Shown here: one piece after another, positions 6,104-9,216 of the stretch
Layout: the number at the start of each line of letters is the position of its first letter
Position numbering within the stretch: the stretch's first letter is position 1
NCBI GenBank assembly: GCA_026386995.1
Contig: JAPLMO010000161.1
Location: 1 to 9,216 of the forward strand
Direction: 5' to 3'
Source: Planctomycetota bacterium
GTDB lineage: Bacteria > Planctomycetota > Phycisphaerae > FEN-1346
DNA length: 9,216 nucleotides
Notes under the pieces: generated by a model
Told to the model about the DNA's origin: nothing
Seen by the model: only the letters and a program-made list of their open reading frames with translations
Database searches by the model: none
Translations under genes and position numbers: made by a program

Positions 6104-8065
6104 TCACACGGCCGATACGGCGGCGGCGTTTCGCGATTCCTCCAGGTACTGCTCCGCCATGCGTTCGTTTCCGCCGACGCGAACCACGACCGATAAGAGG
6201 CGGCAGGCCTCGCGGCGATCATCGGGGCTGCCGTTGCACCGGGCTTGCTCCAGGCGCCTCAGCGTCTCTTCGTAGAGCGCGTTGCCCGGCCCAAGGGCCA
6301 GGATTTCGACGAGCGGGACCAAGTACTCCGCCATTGCCAGGTCAGAGGATATGTGCAAATCGCGTGCCACCGTGGTCATCAGCCGCTCCGGGCCGAAGAA
6401 CTCGATCATCTTCAGGGCCAAGCGGGTGTAAAATTCCGTCGCCATCTCCCGGCGCTCGGGGCAGAGCCCGTGCGTATGCACTTTCACGAGGGCCAGTGGC
6501 ACGTGGTGGTAAACGACGTCTCCGGCCATGGCCGTGCGGATGTAGAAGTCGTAGTCCTGGCATCGGAGGAACTCGGTATCGTACAGGCCCACCCGCTGGT
6601 AAAGGTCTCGGCGGATCACGGCCGTTGTGTCAAGAATGGGGCAAACGTTCGAGAACCCGGCCATCAGCAACTGCGGGAACTCTTCGGCCGTGAAGGACTG
6701 GTAACGCCGCCGCTCATACAGGGTGCCGTCCGGCTGGAAGATGAAGCCGTCGCTGTACACGATGTCGATGTCCGGATTCTGCCGGATGGCCTCGACCTGC
6801 ATCTGGATGCGGTTCGGAAACGACTCGTCGTCGCTTCCCAACAAGCCCACGTATGCGCCTCTGGCTTCCCGGACGCCCATGTTTCGGGTGTCGGGCCTGC
6901 CGGTGTGCGGCTTGTACAGATATCGTACGCGCGGGTCGTTCAAATGCTTGGCGACGACCGTGGCTGTCTCGTCGGTCGACCCGTCGTCAACGACGAGGAT
7001 TTCCAGGTCGCGCCAGGTCTGCCTCTGGAGGCTTGTGATCGCCCGGCCGACACGGTGAGCGTCGTTGTAGACCGGCACGACGACCGTCACCATGGGCTCG
7101 ACCGGCCGGACAAAGACCGACGCCGGGTCGGGTTCAGGCGGGGTGGGCGGCCCGGCCAGGGGCTCGCCGTCGCCGCGTCCAGGCGTTTGTTCGAGAACCT
7201 GAAGCGGTTCTTCGTTCTCCTGTCGGGCGTCATCCTCGGGCCCGCGCGGGGTCAACGTCGCAGGCGCCACGACGATGACGGTCCCGCCGGGCGCCAGGCG
7301 TGTGTGGCAGCGGCGGGCCTCCGCACTTTCGAGGTCGACCGGCGTGTCGTGCCAGAACATGATCGAGTCCACCATCGTCGTGTCTTCGGGGGTGTCGGTC
7401 ACGACCTCCAGCCCGCGCAGGTGGGCCAGGTACTCCCTGAGTTCTTCGGGCGGGTTGCCCTCCAGTAGCACGCGGCCCTTGCACAGATCTCCCGCCATGG
7501 TGATGGACTTCCATATCCCGCGGTCCAGATCTCCGGGCTGTTTCAGCAGGATTCGGACCAGTCGGGTCAAGTCTTCGCCGATGACAGCGGTACCGAGGAT
7601 GTGCCGGCGGGGATCGGCTTCGAGAACGTGGATCAGGCCCGGTGGAGGCGTGTCGGCGCCGGCGTCTTTGTGGTTCTGCGCCGCGGCCCGGACGGCGCGT
7701 GCCGCAGCCTGCGTGGGGACGATGAGGTCCGAGACGACCGACCATAGGTCGGGCAGCGGAAGACCGGAGATCTCGTCGGCCCCCACTCTCAGGCAAGCCT
7801 TGGGCAGCCGCCACGAACGGGGTGTGGCAGCCAGCGCCCTCAGGAGCGGTCCGATGCCTTCGAACCACACGCGGCGCGAGGCACGGACGGCACGCACGCC
7901 GCGCTCCAGGGCTTCGTCGCCCTTCAGCAGGACCACCGGTATCCCGACGTTCTCCGCCATGGCGCGGGCAAACGGCTTCGTGTTGTCGAAGAGCCGCCAG
8001 ATCACGAGCGTCACTTGCATATGGCGAACGCCTTTCCGCAACAGCGAGGCGAGGAGGAACGTCAC
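6104..8065 (-). CDS. Multidomain glycosyltransferase: GT-B-like N-terminus, unassigned middle domain, C-terminal GT2
   Basis: This encodes 653 aa. Residues 16-130 resemble the N-terminal half of a GT-B enzyme and parallel the neighbouring TPR-GT4 protein: SRRVWFEGIGPLLRAL here against CDIAWLEWCTEQAVAI there, followed in both by a basic strand and an SDLIVPTQ/DALVTVGN-like strand. Residues 143-270 are an alpha/beta domain ending LAPGGTVIVVAP, a pattern seen near the end of Rossmann methyltransferase folds; no SAM-binding glycine motif is evident. A Pro-rich linker (275-320) leads to a full GT2 domain (325-535): VTVVVPVYNDAHRV, VVDDGSTDE (358-366), the DxD-like GSDDE (410-414) and QDYDFYIR (503-510). 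Residues 560-645 are helical. A GTG at 8065 overlaps the flgL stop (GTGA). ATG 8020, with GGAAAGG 10 nt upstream, gives 638 aa starting at the first beta strand and is a serious alternative. Substrates are unknown. Confidence 0.85.
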   Translation of the reverse strand: MTFLLASLLRKGVRHMQVTLVIWRLFDNTKPFARAMAENVGIPVVLLKGDEALERGVRAVRASRRVWFEGIGPLLRALAATPRSWRLPKACLRVGADEISGLPLPDLWSVVSDLIVPTQAAARAVRAAAQNHKDAGADTPPPGLIHVLEADPRRHILGTAVIGEDLTRLVRILLKQPGDLDRGIWKSITMAGDLCKGRVLLEGNPPEELREYLAHLRGLEVVTDTPEDTTMVDSIMFWHDTPVDLESAEARRCHTRLAPGGTVIVVAPATLTPRGPEDDARQENEEPLQVLEQTPGRGDGEPLAGPPTPPEPDPASVFVRPVEPMVTVVVPVYNDAHRVGRAITSLQRQTWRDLEILVVDDGSTDETATVVAKHLNDPRVRYLYKPHTGRPDTRNMGVREARGAYVGLLGSDDESFPNRIQMQVEAIRQNPDIDIVYSDGFIFQPDGTLYERRRYQSFTAEEFPQLLMAGFSNVCPILDTTAVIRRDLYQRVGLYDTEFLRCQDYDFYIRTAMAGDVVYHHVPLALVKVHTHGLCPERREMATEFYTRLALKMIEFFGPERLMTTVARDLHISSDLAMAEYLVPLVEILALGPGNALYEETLRRLEQARCNGSPDDRREACRLLSVVVRVGGNERMAEQYLEESRNAAAVSAV

Positions 8066-9216
8066 AGGTACTTCAGCAGCGACAGCGACAGCAGTTTCGA
8101 AGCGGTGGCCAGCGACATTTCGTACAGCACCTGGCGGCGGGCCAGGTCGCTGGCCACGTCGACGATGTCGGCGTTCTCGAGGGCATGGGCCTGCAACTGG
8201 GAGGTCTGGGACATGCTTGCGGCGCTCTCCTTCAGGTCGTTCATGACCTGAAGGAGAGCGCCGTTGGACGTCATGGCCTGGGTGACGCCGTCGGCCGCTT
8301 CCGTCAAGGCCCCCATGGCCGCTGCGAGCGACTCCGTATTCTGCGCGGCGGGCATGCTGCGATCGTTCAGGACCGCGTCGCGGACGCTGATGAGGGCGCT
8401 GAAGATGTCATACGTGCCGTGGGCGCGGACCGGTTCCAGGCCGACGCGCTCCAGGCTGCCGCTGTCGACGTACAGGATGTCGCCGCTCCCGGAATCGGTG
8501 ACGGCCACGTTCGCGCCGGCCGCGGCGGGGACGGACGTGGCGCCGTCGTCGACCGAGAGCCGGCCCGTGGCGGTGATCTGCACGGCGCCCTGGAACCCCG
8601 CCTGGATGCTGCTGGTGTCCACGTAGACGACGTCGCCGGACTCATTGGTCAGTTTCAGGTCGGTCTCGGTCCCGGTAAACGTTACCGCAGCGCCCTGGTC
8701 CAGTTGAAGGGTCCGGCCGGGTTCGTCGACCGTCAACGTGTGGTGTGTGCCGAGGATCGTGTCGGACGCGGCAGAAGACGCCCCGGCGGCGACTCCGCTG
8801 GCGCCCAGGTACGAGGTCGATTCGTGCGTGGCCGTCAGCCAGACGTCGCCGCGCACCGTTGAGGTGGCCGTGCCCGCCTTGGCGCCCGTGTGGCCGAGGA
8901 AGTCCGGGGTGCGGCGTCCGGCGGGCCGGAAGACGTCGTCGCCGACGAAGACGGTGCCATATTCCACGCCCGCCACCACGGGGACGGCGAGGTTCTGGGA
9001 CCCTCCGACGTAGTCGACGCCGACGATGCGGCCGTTTTCGCGGCGGGCGACGTAAGGGGCTTTGCCGGACCCGCCGCCGAAGAGGTATCGCCCGCGGTCC
9101 TCGGTGTTCGCGAGGGCGACGGCCTGCTCCAGCAGGGCGTCCACCTCCTGGGCGATGGGCACGCGGTCATGGGCCGAGTATGTGCCGCTGGCGGCCTGGG
9201 CGGCGAGCGTCCGGAC
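8062..9216 (-). CDS. flgL: Flagellar hook-filament junction protein FlgL (HAP3), 3' part
   Basis: The visible part is 384 aa; the gene continues past the right edge. The first visible residues (AAQAASGTYSAHDRVPIAQE, then LANTEDRGRYLFGGG) match the FlgL/flagellin D1 region, usually found near residues 95-145, so roughly the first 90-100 residues are missing. The C-terminal 60 residues (ADIVDVASDLARRQVLYEMS and SLATASKLLSLSLLKYL) are the conserved flagellin/HAP3 helix that packs in the D0 core. Between them is a variable beta-rich, Ser/Thr/Asp-rich region. FlgL joins the hook to the filament and is secreted unfolded by the flagellar type III exporter, so no cleaved signal peptide is expected. 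A flagellin-like paralogue cannot be excluded without the N-terminus. The coding sequence contains a perfect 19-bp inverted repeat (8220-8263). The stop overlaps the next gene's GTG. Confidence 0.85.
   Translation of the reverse strand, partial: VRTLAAQAASGTYSAHDRVPIAQEVDALLEQAVALANTEDRGRYLFGGGSGKAPYVARRENGRIVGVDYVGGSQNLAVPVVAGVEYGTVFVGDDVFRPAGRRTPDFLGHTGAKAGTATSTVRGDVWLTATHESTSYLGASGVAAGASSAASDTILGTHHTLTVDEPGRTLQLDQGAAVTFTGTETDLKLTNESGDVVYVDTSSIQAGFQGAVQITATGRLSVDDGATSVPAAAGANVAVTDSGSGDILYVDSGSLERVGLEPVRAHGTYDIFSALISVRDAVLNDRSMPAAQNTESLAAAMGALTEAADGVTQAMTSNGALLQVMNDLKESAASMSQTSQLQAHALENADIVDVASDLARRQVLYEMSLATASKLLSLSLLKYL
8220..8263. repeat. Perfect 19-bp inverted repeat (6-nt loop) inside flgL
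   Basis: The arms at 8220-8238 and 8245-8263 are exact reverse complements, with GTTCAT (8239-8244, plus strand) as the loop. On the flgL mRNA this makes a very stable hairpin 157-201 nt before the stop, encoding around GALLQVMNDLKESA, so the frame is kept. One arm carries AAGGAG on the sense strand and the other its complement. Pairing breaks at 8219/8264 (G.T). Function is unknown: mRNA stability element, attenuator, protein-binding palindrome or inserted mobile hairpin are all possible. Confidence 0.85.
8447..8662 (-). repeat. Degenerate internal protein repeat in the FlgL variable domain
   Basis: Two segments of the predicted protein share a pattern: LKLTNESGDVVYVDTSSIQAG and VAVTDSGSGDILYVDSGSLERVG, about 45 residues apart, each of the form (L/V)x(L/V)T-x-SGD-(V/I)-YVD-x-S. 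This resembles the duplicated small beta modules found in variable domains of flagellins and hook proteins. Such surface-exposed Ser/Thr-rich modules are typical sites of flagellin O-glycosylation (known for other flagellins; inferred here). Confidence 0.55.

Noticed and set aside
8220..8263. Interpretation of the 19-bp inverted repeat as a fold-back chimera
   Set aside because: Mirror symmetry stops abruptly on both sides and the reading frame with sensible FlgL sequence continues through it. An artefact is less likely, though raw reads would settle it.
6245..8862. Long plus-strand open frames (6245-7468, 7822-8862) opposite the glycosyltransferase and flgL genes
   Set aside because: They are antisense shadows from GC-rich third positions. 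Their translations are low-complexity and lack domains, while the minus strand shows clear GT2 and FlgL motifs.
1..9216. CRISPR array, tRNA, rRNA, insertion sequence or phage genes
   Set aside because: I saw no regularly spaced repeats, no tRNA-like cloverleaf, no rRNA signature, and no transposase or integrase motifs. The HTH in the rightward gene is excisionase-like but is fused to a GspE-like domain, not part of a phage module.

Overview
The window is high-GC bacterial DNA that is almost fully coding. It comes from a flagellated, diderm-like bacterium. Planctomycetota (Phycisphaerae-like) is my best guess, from the gene style (long A/P-rich linkers, TPR-glycosyltransferase fusions, an HTH-GspE fusion). 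That is an impression only; no rRNA or other marker gene is present to prove it.

Layout. Positions 1-453 hold no convincing gene but carry several short inverted repeats and a plausible sigma70-type promoter (408-436). Positions 454-1974 (+) encode a two-part protein: an N-terminal MerR/excisionase-type helix-turn-helix and an Ala/Pro-rich linker, then a full-length GspE/PilB-like secretion-ATPase domain. Its Walker A and histidine box are destroyed, while the C-terminal four-cysteine motif is kept. It converges on a long minus-strand gene train (9216 to 1991), with only 16 bp between the two stop codons.

The minus-strand train reads, in transcription order: the 3' part of a flagellar hook-filament junction protein (FlgL, entering from the right edge); a 653-aa fusion of a GT-B-like N-terminal region, an unassigned middle domain and a GT2 glycosyltransferase; a TPR-GT4 glycosyltransferase; a GT2 protein with a second, degenerate GT-A-like half and a helical C-terminus; a five-repeat TPR protein; and a small two-helix protein resembling flagellar export chaperones (FlgN/FliT type). 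Four of the five junctions can be read as GTGA or ATGA stop/start overlaps. The one real gap (69 nt) carries a strong Shine-Dalgarno. This looks like one translationally coupled operon.

How the genes may work together (inference): an axial flagellar protein gene, three glycosyltransferases, TPR modules and an export-chaperone-like protein in one transcript point to glycosylation of flagellin or other axial proteins. TPR domains could dock the unfolded substrate, as in the TPR-type flagellin glycosyltransferase FlmG of Caulobacter. An unexpected feature is a perfect 19-bp inverted repeat with a 6-nt loop inside the flgL coding sequence (8220-8263), far longer than chance predicts.
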